Source: Elymus sibiricus (taxonomy: Eukaryota; Streptophyta; Magnoliopsida; Poales; Poaceae). From it: a DNA stretch of 64,000 bases. The stretch spans positions 9,946,001 through 10,010,000 of the forward strand of contig CM077673.1 of the NCBI GenBank assembly GCA_039707655.1, written 5' to 3'. This document shows, one piece after another, positions 8,924 to 20,213 of the stretch (its first letter is position 1; each line of letters begins with the position of its first letter). Both the position numbers and the translations under genes were made by a program. A model generated the notes under the pieces. The model was not told where the DNA came from. It did not search any database and saw nothing but the letters and a program-made list of their open reading frames with translations.

Positions 8924-11900
8924 TCACAGTTGTTGTCGCTTTTGCCATTCTTGAATTGCAAAACGAAGGGCATTGTTCGGTATCAACTCAGGGTGTGTGA
9001 AGTTGACATAGGCCATGGGTGAAATTTTGTTCCCCTTTTGAAACCAGTCCTTGATGGCATCACCTTCATATGTGAATCCATCAGCAGCAATGTGTGGATC
9101 CCTCATGATCTCCTGAAAATATTATATAAAGATGCAAGGTTATATCAAACTAATTCAGTGACTAAATTGTAAAGATTGCAGGTGCTTAATTGGGCAAGAG
9201 AAAGGTGTGGCTGCTCCCGGGTGAACGGTGAATTCAAAAAGAATACAAAACAATATTAAAAAAATCTGAAATTTCAGGAATTCAAACATTTGATGTTCTT
9301 GCAAATTTTCAGCCACAAATAAATTTGAGGAGCCCTCACAAAAAAAATACTGCTCAAAAGTTCATAATTTTTTTCCACTGACTTTATTTTTTAGATGAAG
9401 GCTCCTGAATGTTTTTTCGTGGCTGAAACTTTGCAAGAACATAACATGTTTGACCAGGTTTCATGTCCAGAAATTTCAGAATTTTTTAATTTTGTTTTGT
9501 ATTTTTTTTAATTTACAGTTCATGGGGGTGTACGTGCACCCTGGAGTAGAAAATCCACTCCCGCCGGGGAAAAAGCTAGTTAACTGTTTGTGTGACTGGC
9601 ATCACACGATTCTGGTGCTTCATTTCTGTGTTTCGTTAACGAACCTGCGTCATTGGACAGATGAAAAACGTTGGTGGCCCACATTTGTTGTCTTGACAGT
9701 TCATTATAGCTTGCAAAACATCCCAGACCTCCTTTGCAAGATTAGGCCGCTCCTTTCGCTCTAAACGGCAACATCGCAGTGCTAGTCTTGCCAACTCTTC
9801 AGCACACTCAGGTGGCCATTCCCCTGCTGAAGTATCAATTATATCTCGCAACATGTCTTCTCTAATGGCTGCCTCCACAACATGTGGAAGGCCTAGGGGG
9901 CTCTTATTAGTTAGCAATCGCATCAGCACTATTCCATAGGAGTAGACGTCATATTGTGCTGTGAGCTCCCCTGAGGCAATATATGCCGGGTCCATGTATC
10001 CCATTGTGCCCTTGAGTTGGATTGTTCGGTGATACGGGGTGATAGTGGCGTTTGTTACATTCAAGTGATGAGAGATCCCAAAGTCTGCCAGTTTGCAAAC
10101 AAAGCTGGCGTCGAGAAGGACATTGTCAGGCTTGAGATCACCATGGGCAATGCCTCTTGGTTTGTTGGAGTGGAGCAAGATAAGTGCCGTGCAGATGTCG
10201 GCAGCGATTTTGATGCGCGTTCGCCATGGGAGCGGCTCTCTTTGGTCGTCGCACTGCAGACAGTCCTCTAGGCTTCCATTCGACAAGAATTCGAAGATCA
10301 AAGCTTTGGCCTCCATGCACACTCCTATCAGGGTCACAAGGTTCGGATGCCTCATCCTACGAAGTGTTTCTACCTGTAATATATTGGAAAGTCACATATT
10401 TGGATGCACCATTTTACTTGCTTTCATCTGACAACACGTCTTAATCTTAATGATGAAAAGTACCTCGTCATTAAACTCTTTATCTCCTGTTGTGCCTTCA
10501 CGGTTGAATTTCTTTATCGCTACGGTAGTATGTCGTAGGAATCCCTTGTAGACGGTTGCACACCCACCAACCCCAATCTTTTTGGAGTCATCAAAGTTGT
10601 CCGTCGCTTCATTTATCTCTGTGTAGCTGAACTCTGTTAAGGCAACATCACTAGTAGGGCCAAATACACTGTTCTCAAGTTCTGCTCTTTGCTCATTTGC
10701 CTTTTGCAGCTCTTTGCATATATAGAGGTGTTCTTTTCTGAGTCCAGTGTTTTCTCTGGTCAATCTATCCTCTACCTCTTTTTTTTTCTTTGCGGAGTGC
10801 ATTCTCCCGTTGTTTGAACTGCAAGAAAAAAGTTCGATTAGTTGAGAGACAGATGCACCAGGTAACATAAATGCTATGTTTCAGAGAAGAGAGTTGGGAA
10901 AATATGGTAGATTAGGCATCAACAATGGATAGCTAAAGGCATGTGAAGATTTCAAATAACATACCATCATAGAAGCTTCAAACAGATTCCTCACGGCTTT
11001 CAGCTGGCCCTCGGATGCTTCTTTTTTCGAGCACTCCAGTTCATTGCGGACTCGGTGTAGTTGCTCAAACACATCAAGTTGCACACCAGTTTCTACCTAT
11101 AAAAAAATATGTTCGCTTTAAATTCTAGGTATAACAACATTAGGTATTAAATCTAACAGGAAACCAATAGACCTTGGTTGGTCGACGAAAATTTAGATGT
11201 TAGAGCAATATCAGTAAGTTTTAACAAAGTGGAATTTTTCCACAGTGCTAGTGGCAAACATTAGATACACTACTGGTTGAATGTGACTACAAACATGAAC
11301 ACATTTTGTTGTCAACCATTTTTCTCTACACTTGTACCTCTTAAATTGTAGTTCTAACATTAAATGCAACATGGATGCCATTTGCCTTTATCTCTTGGTT
11401 GCTGCTCAATGGATTACATGAATGAAAACTGCCTATAATGTTACTAGCATATAGTGCATATTCATATTTGAAAACATAGTACTTGATTTCCCATTGACAG
11501 TTTTTCATTTTAGATAATGGAAGAATAGTTCCCATATATAGGGTACACAAACATAAAATTACTGTACCCTCTGCACACATCCATAAAATTATTATGATTC
11601 AGTAGAGAACTCTGCTCAGTCCAATTAATGTGGCTTACCATAGAGTGTTGATGCACTTTAGAGCCTGCAATCGAAACAGGTACTGTTGAACCATTCATAG
11701 TATTTAAATCCTCCAGAGCCGGTGAGGATCCTCCAGTGCTTTGCTGGCTGGAATTTAGGGAGAAACCTGTTAGTGTCATATCAATTGACTGCTGCCTTGC
11801 ACCTGATATAGTTTCCGCGCTGTCTGTTCTCAATCCTGACAAGGGATATGTATAGCTAACTGGCTGCTTGGACCGTCGTTGATGGGCTTGTTGATCTGTG

Positions 11901-12263
11901 GAGCCTAAGAAACCTGGATACCCTGGTGATAGGGATTGACATCTTTTAGGGAACCCGGGTCGATCTGAATCAGTGCTGGTGCAGCTGGTTCGCGGTGACT
12001 CTAGTTTTGTAGAAAGTTGAGTGGCCTCCCTAAAACATGATGAACCATGACACCGTTGTTTTGTCAGCTGGAAACTTAGGGTAGTCGTTCGAGCCGAAAC
12101 ATGCAAATTTTATGTAGTATTTGCTTTATGTAGTCTTGAGGGCTGCATGCGGTCATACCTAGAGCAAGCAAGAGTTTCGTTGCAAATATAGAAGATCTGG
12201 CAATATGGTTTAGCCTGTAGATGCACGATGGCTGCGACTTTTGATTTTGGTACTTTCCTCTTC
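8924..12263 (-). pseudogene. U-box protein kinase (PUB33/35-like), 3' block, unit 1
   Basis: This is the second part of a plant U-box receptor-like cytoplasmic kinase, which joins an E3-ligase U-box to a Ser/Thr kinase. Inferred exons with GT-AG borders are 12159-12263 (end of the USP domain), 11639-12029 (Ser/Thr-rich linker), 10965-11096 and 10464-10818 (coiled coil and kinase N-lobe), 9645-10373 (kinase core) and 8924-9112 (U-box). Landmarks are GVGGCATVYKG, VAIKKF, HGDLKPDN, LADFGI, then ICPMTQ|EIMRDPHIAADGFTYEGDAI of the U-box across the last intron. The catalytic loop reads HGD, not HRD. An A9 run at about 10788-10796 is one base too long to join the coiled coil to the kinase frame, and unit 2 shares it. 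The first block of the gene is at 17883-19656, beyond the copia insertion. Homology is secure; function is doubtful. Confidence 0.85.
9211..9549. mobile_element. Foldback MITE in the last intron of the kinase gene, unit 1
   Basis: The left arm (CTGCTCCCGGGTG..., then AAAAAGAATACAAAAC and GATGTTCTTGCAAA) matches the reverse complement of the right arm (9400-9549, ending CACCCTGGAGTAG) over more than 100 bp with mismatches. There is no coding capacity and no clear target duplication. It sits between the kinase-core and U-box exons. Confidence 0.7.
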
Positions 12264-12398
12264 CTGTTCATGAAAGATTCACAATCAACATAAATAAATC
12301 AGATTATTAACTTGAGTGTGTGACTTGTACTTTGGAATTTAGATAGAGAGGGAGATGATAGTTAGTAAACCTTATAGACTTTAGACAGAGGAAGATGC

Positions 12399-12715
12399 TG
12401 TTGGTTCTTACCCTGGTTCGTTACGAGCAAAACTAGATCGAAAACAAGAACTCAAGCAAACCTTACGTGAGAGAGGAAAAACGAATTTGGTGGTGCAAAC
12501 TGATCGCACCTTTTCTGGTTCTTTTCTGTTAAACTTATAGGCGTTTACAAGATAGACTCCACGCCCAACACGGAACAGCAATGCCGAACCCAACACGACG
12601 TGACCCGGTACACAGATCGTACTCAGTTTAGACTCTTCAAACCTTTCCTAAACTTAAACGTAAACTTCCTAATCTTTAGACTCTGAAACTTGGACGACAA
12701 GATTAACCATCAACA
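12399..12715 (-). repeat. Copia 3' LTR, unit 1
   Basis: This 317-bp LTR is adjacent to the target duplication copy at 12394-12398. It differs from the 5' LTR at about four positions, for example ATGCC here against AGGCC in the 5' LTR. Confidence 0.93.
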
Positions 12716-12724
12716 ATCACCTCC

Positions 12725-15700
12725 TTAAGCTTGTCGTTTTCTTCCTTCCTTCATTGCTTGAATGCCGATCTTGTCCCGCATTTCCTGGAACTTTGGCCGC
12801 CTCAATGGCTTAGTCAGGATATCAGCGAGTTGCTCGTTTGTGCAGACATACCGCACGTCAATTCTACCAACGTCCACACATTCTCGTATAAAATGAAAAC
12901 GAGTTTCAATGTGCTTGCTGCGCTCATGGAGTACTGGATTCTTGCATAGTGAAATAGCTGATTGGTTGTCAATTCGTAGCACCACCGGTTCCACCTCCGT
13001 CTTCATCATCAGATCAGCTAGAAGCCTCCCTAACCATATGCCTTGGCACGCCGCCGTGCTTGCTGCAATGTACTCCGCCACGCAAGAGGAGAGTGCCACC
13101 ACCGGCTGTTTCTGAGAACACCAGCTGATTGGATTGGAGCCAAGATAGAATATCATCCCTGAAGTACTTTTCCGATCATCTATATCACCTGCCATGTCAT
13201 TGTCCGAGTAACCATGAAGCTTCATCCCTTCATCTCCTTTCTTATACACACAGCCATGATCCAACGTCCCTTTGACATACCGCAACACTTGTTTCAAAGC
13301 AGCAAGATGTTCGGTAGTAGGCTTCTCCATGAAACGACTCACAATCCCAACGGAGTGAGCTATATCTGGTCGTGTATGGATCAAATAACGTAGGCTGCCC
13401 ACAATGCTTCGGTATTGAGTACTGTCCACGGGAGGATTTGAGCTCTCCTTGCTCAACTTCGCTCGTGGATCCATGGGAATCAGAGTTGGATTACAATCTT
13501 TCATCCCACACTTGTCCAGCACCTTCGCTGTGTATGCCGATTGACTCAAGGAAATTGTGTCGGAGTTTTGACGCACTTCAATACCAAGATAATAGCTAAG
13601 CAAACCAAGGTCGCTCATGCTAAACATCTGCTTCATCTCGTTTTTGAAGGCTTCAATCTCTCTTGTACTTCCTCCGGTGATAATTAAATCATCCACGTAC
13701 ACCCCAACCAAGAGTCGGTCTCCTCTTCGGCTTCTCTTGTACACAGCATGCTCTAGCGGACACTTCTCAAAACCAAGAGCAACGAGTGACTTATCGAGTT
13801 TGGAATTCCATGCTCTAGGCGCTTGTCGGAGTCCATATAACGCCTTGTGCAATTTCAGCACCTTGTGCTCTTCTCCTTCTTTCTCAAATCCGGGCGCTTG
13901 AGTTACGTACACCTCCTCGACTAGATCTCCGTTTAGAAACGCTGACTTCACGTCCATATGATGGACTTGCCATCCTTCTTGAGCTGCAAGAGCAATCAGC
14001 AGTCTCACTGTTTCAAGCCGAGCGACAGGAGCAAAAACTTCCTCGAAGTCAATACCCTGCCTCTGTATGTATCCTTTTGCTACTAAGCGCGCCTTGTGTT
14101 TCACAACTTCTCCTTTGCTGTCCTTCTTCAATTTAAACACCCACTTCAGACCAATTGCTTTGTGACCAGCAGGCAACGTGGTCAAAGTCCATGTCATGTT
14201 GTCCTCTATGGATGTCAGCTCTTCTTCCATTGCACGCCGCCAACTTGGTACGTCATTTGCTTCTTTGAAATGGGCCGGTTCCTCGACTCCGAGAAGGCAA
14301 AGCCCGGAGTACTCGAGGTCTATAGGAATGGTGTCCCTGTAGATGGATGAGATGCTGCGAAACCGTCGTGGTTCACCCTCCGAGGACGCATCTGTAGTCG
14401 CGCTTGCAATCAGCGTCTTTGGTGAAACCGGAGTGGCTGGTGCAGACGCTGCCGGGGAAAACGCAGGTTCCGGTGATACCGAAACCTCTTCTAGTGGCTC
14501 GGTGTCATGATCGACGACCCTGTCATCCTCATCAATCTGGCCACTATCATAGCGTGCGTCCAGCATGCCGTCGACGCCTTGATGTCCGCTGCATTGTGTG
14601 CTATCCCCATGCTCTACTTCACCTGCATCAATGTGAGTTGAATACTCAACAATGAACGGCTCACCAGTAGTAGCTTCACTTTCTGATTCGCTGCTCCATG
14701 CCCAAGCTTTATCTTCCGCGAACACCACATCACGAGAGATATGTACTTTCTTCGCCACCGGGTCATACATCCGGTAAGCCTTCGAGTGAACATTAGTTTC
14801 ATAGCCAATGAAAACCATCTTCGTGCTGCGGTCTTCTAGCTTGGTGAGGTGTGGAGTTGCCTTCTTTACATGCCCAATACAACCGAAAGTCCTGAAGTGT
14901 GCCACATTTGGCTTCCTCCCATGGAGAGCTTCATAAGGAGTTTTGTCACACACACTTTTCGTCGGTGCCCGGTTCAGGATATAAACTGCAGTAGTGACAG
15001 CCTCTCCCCAAAACACATTAGGCATGTTCTTACTTTTAAGCAAACTGCGAGCCATTGCTACAACAGTCTGATTCCTTCTTTCGACAACTCCGTTTTAATG
15101 CGGTGAATAAGGAGCGGTGATGAAACGCTTTATTCCCTTCTCTTCACAGTAGCTATTGAACTCGTTTGAAATAAATTCTCCTCCTCTGTCAGTGCATAGC
15201 GAACACACTTGTAGCTTCAGTTCCATCTCTGTGGCTGCCTTCACCTTCAAGAACGCCTCAAACGCTTCATCTTTGCTTCTTATCAAGACAATCCACATGA
15301 ACCTTGAGTAGTCATCGACTAGAAGGAGAAAATACTTCTTCCCTGCATTTGTGGCCGGTGTAATTGGTCCACAAAGATCACCATGCAGCAGTTCCAATGG
15401 AGCAACAGCTCGGAAACTCGACGCGGCCGGAAACGCCGCCCTATGCTGTTTTCCTACGAGACAACCATCACACACACGCTGAATGTGATCGATCTGCGGC
15501 ATCCCGTTCACCATCTCCTTGTCAGACAGCTTCTTAAGGGCATGAAAATTTACATGTCCGTACCTTGCATGCCACAGCCAAGCATCTTCTGCTGATTTTG
15601 CTAACCAGCACTCAGGTTTGGTCTCCTTGATATTGAGAATATACAAACGATTGAAAGACCGTTTTACCTTTGCGATCACCTTTCCTCCTCTATCCCAGAG

Positions 15701-17086
15701 TGTCATGATGCCATCTTCTACCAACGTTTTGCACCCATACTCATCTAGTTGACCGATGCTGATGATATTGCTCCTCAACCGAGGTATATAATACACTTCA
15801 GTGAGTACACGGTGCTCGCCGTTGTGACACTCAAACAGGACAGACCCTTTTCCCAAGATTTCTACGGTGGAGCCATCACCAAACTTGACCGAACCAGTTA
15901 CCTTGGTGTCCAACTCGATGAACTTTTCTCTGCAGCCCGTCATATGATTACTCGCCCCAGTATCAAGATACCATGACAAGATTTGGCTACCGTGCAGCTT
16001 GGGAATCACCTTTTTCTCATTCAATAATACCCTTTGCTGCAGGTCTGGGGCGTCCAGAGTTAAAACACATGATTCCATCAAAAGCAGATGTGCCTCTTCG
16101 TCATCTCCTTTCTTTGCCAAATTTGCTTTCAGTCTTCTATCTGGCTGCTTGCACTCCTTTGCAAAGTGACCTGTTTCGTTGCAATTAAAACACTTCACCT
16201 TTGATATGTCATAATCACATGGCCTCCTTTCGTCGACGAAGCTATCACTGTTGCCCTTTCCCCGACCAGCCCCTTGCGAACGACCTCGTCCGTGGCCTCT
16301 GCCGCCTCCATGGCTGTCGGTATTATTGCTCTTAGAGCCGTCAAATTTCTTCCGCTCTTTAGCAACTCGAGCTTCAAGATCAGCGTGAGAGTACAGAAGT
16401 TTCTCGCCATTGTCCTTGACCTCTTTCCTCCCCTTCTGATTTTCTTCGTGCGTCCGCAGTCTTCCAATCGCTTCAGGCACTGTCATCTTCGTAACGTCGC
16501 TGAACTGCTCGATCGTCCCGATAATATCTGTGAATTTATCTGTAACCGATGAAAACAGCTTCTCGACGACCTCTGTATCCGTGACGGATCCTCCGAGAGA
16601 TTTAATCTCACTCACCAAGTTTGTGATTTTCACGGAGTACTCGGCGATCGTTTCTCCTCGGGACATCTCCAACTTGTTAAGCTGCCGCTTAAGCACTTGT
16701 GCACGGGCACGCTTCACCTTATCTTCGCCTACTCGCATCTCCCGTATTGCTTCCCACGCTTCCCTCGCCGTCTCGTAATTGGCAAGAGTCATCACCATGG
16801 AATCTGGTACGGACTGCGGGAGAGCAGCCATGGCACCCTCGTCAACCTCGTCGTCCACTGCGCCATCGCCTTCTATAGCCTTCCAGACTCGGAGATTTCG
16901 GAGGATAAACTTCATCTTCGTGGCCCAAGCCACATAATTTGTGTCGGTAAGCATTGGATACTAAATTGGCACTGAACTTGTCCTTGGCATCATCATGAGA
17001 GGCTTGCCGCTTGTTTCGGCCGCCACCAGCGCCTGCTTTGCCGCCGCCGCCTTCGCCTTCTTCGTATCCTCGTCGTTGCTTGACAT
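12725..17086 (-). pseudogene. Copia gag-pol polyprotein with two stops, unit 1
   Basis: A single frame of 1454 codons runs from ATG at 17086 to the stop at 12725, interrupted only by TAG near 16961 and TAA near 15092. Both sit where unit 2 has glutamine codons. Domain order is gag (LTDTNYVAWATKM), zinc knuckle CFNCNETGHFAKEC, protease DTGASNHMTG, pre-integrase HARYGHVNFHAL, integrase (HGDLCGP, DDYSRFMW, TDRGGEF), RT (KARLVAKGY, MDVKSAFLNGDL, YVDDLIITG) and RNase H. In the RNase H motif SSCEAEY, glutamate is valine here (SSCVAEY), an added catalytic lesion. The order protease-integrase-RT-RNase H defines Ty1/copia. Confidence 0.93.
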
Positions 17087-17137
17087 CTTCTCTCGTTCGA
17101 CTAGCACCTCTAGCTCGCCCAGGCTCTGAATACCACT

Positions 17138-17454
17138 TGTTGGTTCTTACCCTGGTTCGTTAGGAGCAAAACTAGATCGAAAACAAGAACTCACGCAAAC
17201 CTTACGTGAGAGAGGAAAAACGAATTTGGTGGTGCAAACTGATCGCACCTTTTCTGGTTCTTTTCTGTTAAACTTATAGGCGTTTACAAGATAGACTCCA
17301 CGCCCAACACGGAACAGCAAGGCCGAACCCAACACGACGTGACCCGGTACACAGATCGTACTCGGTTTAGACTCTTCAAACCTTTCCTAAACTTAAACGT
17401 AAACTTCCTAATCTTTAGACTCTGAAACTTGGACGACAAGATTAACCATCAACA
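17138..17454 (-). repeat. Copia 5' LTR, unit 1
   Basis: This 317-bp LTR is followed by the target duplication copy at 17455-17459. The primer-binding site lies immediately internal to it (about 17121-17137). Confidence 0.93.
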
Positions 17455-17459
17455 GATGC

Positions 17460-17882
17460 AATCAGTAAAGACATACTAGTAGTTTATTTTGGGAGTTTAT
17501 TGTCAACTTGTGATTGTCATTTGCTAACTAACTAATACTGCACAAGAAAGAAAAAAATTGGGCTGTGTGACAACTTACAGAGGGCACTGTTTTAAGCCAA
17601 GTAGTTAGTACCTACCATACTAATTATTGTTGTTCCGCCTATTTTATCGTCGCTAGCTTGTTAGCATAGCAACGACATTCATAAGAAATAAGAAATTTAC
17701 ATATACAGTGACTCAACCTGAGCATATAATTACATAACTAACGCAGTATTTTCTCTAGTGCATCTACATCAAAGGCGCAGTCAGTGATTAATTTTAATGT
17801 GTGCGCGCTGCTTTGCTCTAGTGTATATACATAAACGGTGCCGTCAGTGAAGAATTTCGATGTGCGTGTTCATTGACAAAAC
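17460..17882. other. Remainder of the copia-bearing kinase intron (with 12264-12393; also 39251-39673)
   Basis: This is AT-rich intron DNA between kinase-gene exon 3 and the exon at 12159-12263, continuous apart from the copia insertion. No other feature is seen. The unit 2 counterpart of the far side (34080-34226) carries a 17-bp insertion with an 11-base T run. Confidence 0.6.
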
Positions 17883-18283
17883 CTCGTTATGAAGCTGTTT
17901 TTGGTATGCACATACGGCGATAAGGAAGATGTTCCCATGACAAGGTTTGTGATGTGATTCTGATCAATGAGCTTGATGATGCCACTCGCAGGGCTGTTCT
18001 TTCGACCATCATCACTTCAGCTTGGGTCTACAAAATTATTCAGAGAACAATTATGTATGGGATAAGATCAAGTAGAAGAGCAAATGCAAAGTGAATTATG
18101 TGTCCCTTATATATATATATATATGCATGATTTTCAGAATGGAATTGGTTTAGCTGACCTTGAGAGAAGATATGCAGAAACCGAGGTACTGGTCTAAAAG
18201 TGTGTTCATCTCCTCCTTCTCAGACTTCCTATATGCCTTGAGCTCCTTCTCCCGCAGCTGGCTTGTATCAACCTTGCGTAATC

Positions 18284-19292
18284 CTGCGGCACCAAAAAAA
18301 CCTTGTATAATCGAGGGCTGGCACCGCGACCTACGTCCAGGCTATAATTTGCCCTCCCTAAGTCCAGGTTACAATAATATATCCGGACAAGATTTCTGGT
18401 AACCGGACAGTGCCCGAAAATTCTGACCAGAAAAGATAACCTTGGTAACAGCACAGAAGCAATATAATTATGGAAATACTTCCGACCAATTATACGTGAA
18501 ATGTCCACAGCGTCCTCCCACCCGCCACGTGCCCTGACTGAGCCGTTAGCAACATGACCCTTGTTGCAAGACACGCACGCACGCACGCACAACACAAACT
18601 ATGTGGCAGACCGTGCAAAAAACAAACCCTCGAAAAAGACTGTTCGAGGGAGATTTCAACAAGGCTCGTGTTGCAAAGTGCTGAGTGCAACACGAGGCTT
18701 GTTGCAAAGGCTCAGCGAGCAGATTAGACACAGAAAAAAATGATGAAAAAAACAACTCTTTGGGGATTGGAACAAGGCTCCTGTTGCAAAGTGCTAAGGC
18801 GCAACACGAGGGTTGTTGCAAAGGCTCAGCGGCTCATGGAGAGTGATCGGACAACTGTGCACGGATCCATCGAACAGCGGCCCGGGAGGTTAACCTTCTA
18901 GGATTACCAACTGGCCAAAATCGTAGCATGCCCCATATAACTACTGCAGAAAATGAAAACAACAACACAAGACTTCTTGTGCTTTGCTAGTAAGTTCATT
19001 TGCTCAACTGTATCCTTTTTTTTAGAAATGGTTCTCCGGGGAAGGAAAAAAACATGGATTATGAGATGAGGAACGACGGCATAAGTTACTTGTGTAATGC
19101 CGATAGGAATAACAAGAAACTCAGAGTTGATGCGGATAAGAAACTGTCCCTTTTTATTTAGGCTCAGTTTACGGTTGTTGTGAAAAATTAGACACAAAAA
19201 GTAAAATCCTGTCAAAAAAGCGCTAAAATAAAGTCAAACCGGTGGGGCAAACGATATTACGAGAATCCACCACAATGACAAACCAGCCGTAC
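18284..19292. other. Kinase-gene intron 1 (also 40074-41083)
   Basis: This is the intron between the first two USP exons. It contains a GT-rich/CACG microsatellite near 18570-18592 and the paired GTTGCAA repeats listed separately. No coding sequence is recognised. Confidence 0.6.
18657..18835. repeat. Paired GTTGCAA-rich repeats in kinase intron 1, unit 1 (also 40448-40626)
   Basis: Two related stretches start at CAACAAGGCTC (18657) and GAACAAGGCTC (near 18769). Each contains TGTTGCAAAGTGCT, a CAACACGAGG block and TTGTTGCAAAGGCTCAGC. They are about 112 bp apart. Their origin is not recognised. Confidence 0.7.
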
Positions 19293-19656
19293 CAGTCACA
19301 ATTTTGTCAGCAGGCTGGTGGACGTGCAGCAGGATGAGCTTGTCGCCGCTGGCGAGGAGGTTCCGAGCGGCCCACAGGAGGTTGGACCTGCCGTCCTCTT
19401 CATCCTTCCCAACGGCCACATACAACCTCCTTCCTCCTCCGCTGCTGCCACCCTCTTCGCCCTTCCGTACGGCCACATACAACCTTCCTCCTTTGCCGTC
19501 ATCCTCCAAGCTGGCGGTGGCCTCCTCTTCTTTCACACAAGCACCGACACCGGCACCGCTCCTGTGAGCCTCAGTGGATGACGTCAGAGAATGCCTAATC
19601 TTGGACAAGTTGGATTCTTTCCTCAGCTTAGCCTCGCGAGCAATGTAGTTGTACAT

Positions 19657-20120
19657 AAGGACGCCAGAAGATGATGATGATGATGCAGGCTTAGGCTTAC
19701 AAACTCTTGAGAATCTGCTCGACCAAGATCTTCAAACAGATCATAGAGATGGATAAATTTCACTCACGAGCCCGACCGGTTTGTGGTTGCAGGATGATCC
19801 GTCCCTTTGGCCGCGGACTGCGATCCTATCCCGAGTTATAAAGCTCCCATTTTGTCGCAAAAAGAAAAAAAATGTCATTAGTTTCTCGATAGAAAGATAG
19901 CCGCTTCAACGACGTACAAGAATCTAGTAGTAGCTAACTTGCCTAGAGTAGGCATGCCGTTGAATTGGTTGGAGAAAATAATCCCAAGAAACCCTCCATC
20001 TCCAATGTTGTGTTGACGTGAGTATTTAGACGCCACCTTTGCCTGTTTGAGGTTTTTCAGTTCGGCCAGCCCACATTTCACAGGTGTTTTCTGTTCTCAA
20101 GTGCAATTTTTGTGCTTATA
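19657..20120. other. Upstream region of the kinase gene, unit 1 (also 41427-41895)
   Basis: This is the 5' flank of the minus-strand kinase gene. A TATA-like TTTATAAC on the minus strand (about 19836-19843) lies roughly 180 bp before the chosen ATG, and a TGA in the ATG's frame sits just upstream of it. A minus-strand open frame of 67 codons at 19878-20081 has no recognised domain. A short TCATCA repeat precedes the ATG and is one unit longer in unit 2. Confidence 0.35.
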
Positions 20121-20213
20121 CTCCTTCCGTCCCAAAATAAGTGTCTTAAGCTTAATACAATTTTATACTAGAACTAGTACAAAGTTGAGACAGTTATTTT
20201 GGGACGGAGGAAG
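20121..20213. mobile_element. Short Stowaway-like MITE, unit 1
   Basis: This 93-bp element has inverted ends CTCCTTCCGTCCCAAAATAA and TTATTTTGGGACGGAGGAAG, flanked by TA (20119-20120 and 20214-20215). It is the classic small grass Stowaway form, with no coding capacity. Confidence 0.9.

Larger units (their letters stand above)
12399..17454 (-). mobile_element. Ty1/copia retrotransposon inside a kinase-gene intron, unit 1
   Basis: This is a complete 5056-bp element with two 317-bp LTRs (12399-12715 and 17138-17454) that begin TGTTGGTTC and end CCATCAACA. The target duplication GATGC is exact (12394-12398 and 17455-17459). On the minus strand a primer-binding site TGGTATTCAGAGC, like initiator-Met tRNA, follows the 5' LTR, and a purine-rich tract precedes the 3' LTR. 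The LTRs differ at about four positions by eye, so the insertion is young but older than the 21.8-kb duplication. It lies in the same orientation as the host gene. Confidence 0.95.
17883..19656 (-). pseudogene. U-box protein kinase, 5' block (USP domain), unit 1
   Basis: This is the N-terminal part of the gene at 8924-12263. Exon 1 is 19293-19656, with the start taken at the first in-frame ATG (uncertain). It contains RLYVAVGKDEEDGRSNLLWAA and LILLHVHQPAD, the first strands of a universal-stress-protein-like domain. Exon 2 is 18159-18283 (VDTSQLREKELKAYRKSEKEE). Exon 3 is 17883-18027 (AEVMMVE, then HITNLVMGTSS). Phases match across all three introns. Exon 3 here lacks one base near 18000 relative to unit 2, which shifts the frame before the NLVMGT motif. 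Exon 1 holds a 19-residue in-frame duplication (RLYVAV twice). The intron after exon 3 contains the 5.06-kb copia element in the same orientation. Confidence 0.8.

Noticed and set aside
18565..18592. CACG repeats considered as a regulatory element
   Set aside because: This is a simple microsatellite of variable sequence between units within an intron. Nothing indicates function.
19304..19581. Plus-strand Pro/Ser-rich frames of 87 codons
   Set aside because: They are antisense to USP exon 1 of the kinase gene. Their composition is a shadow of the coding strand.
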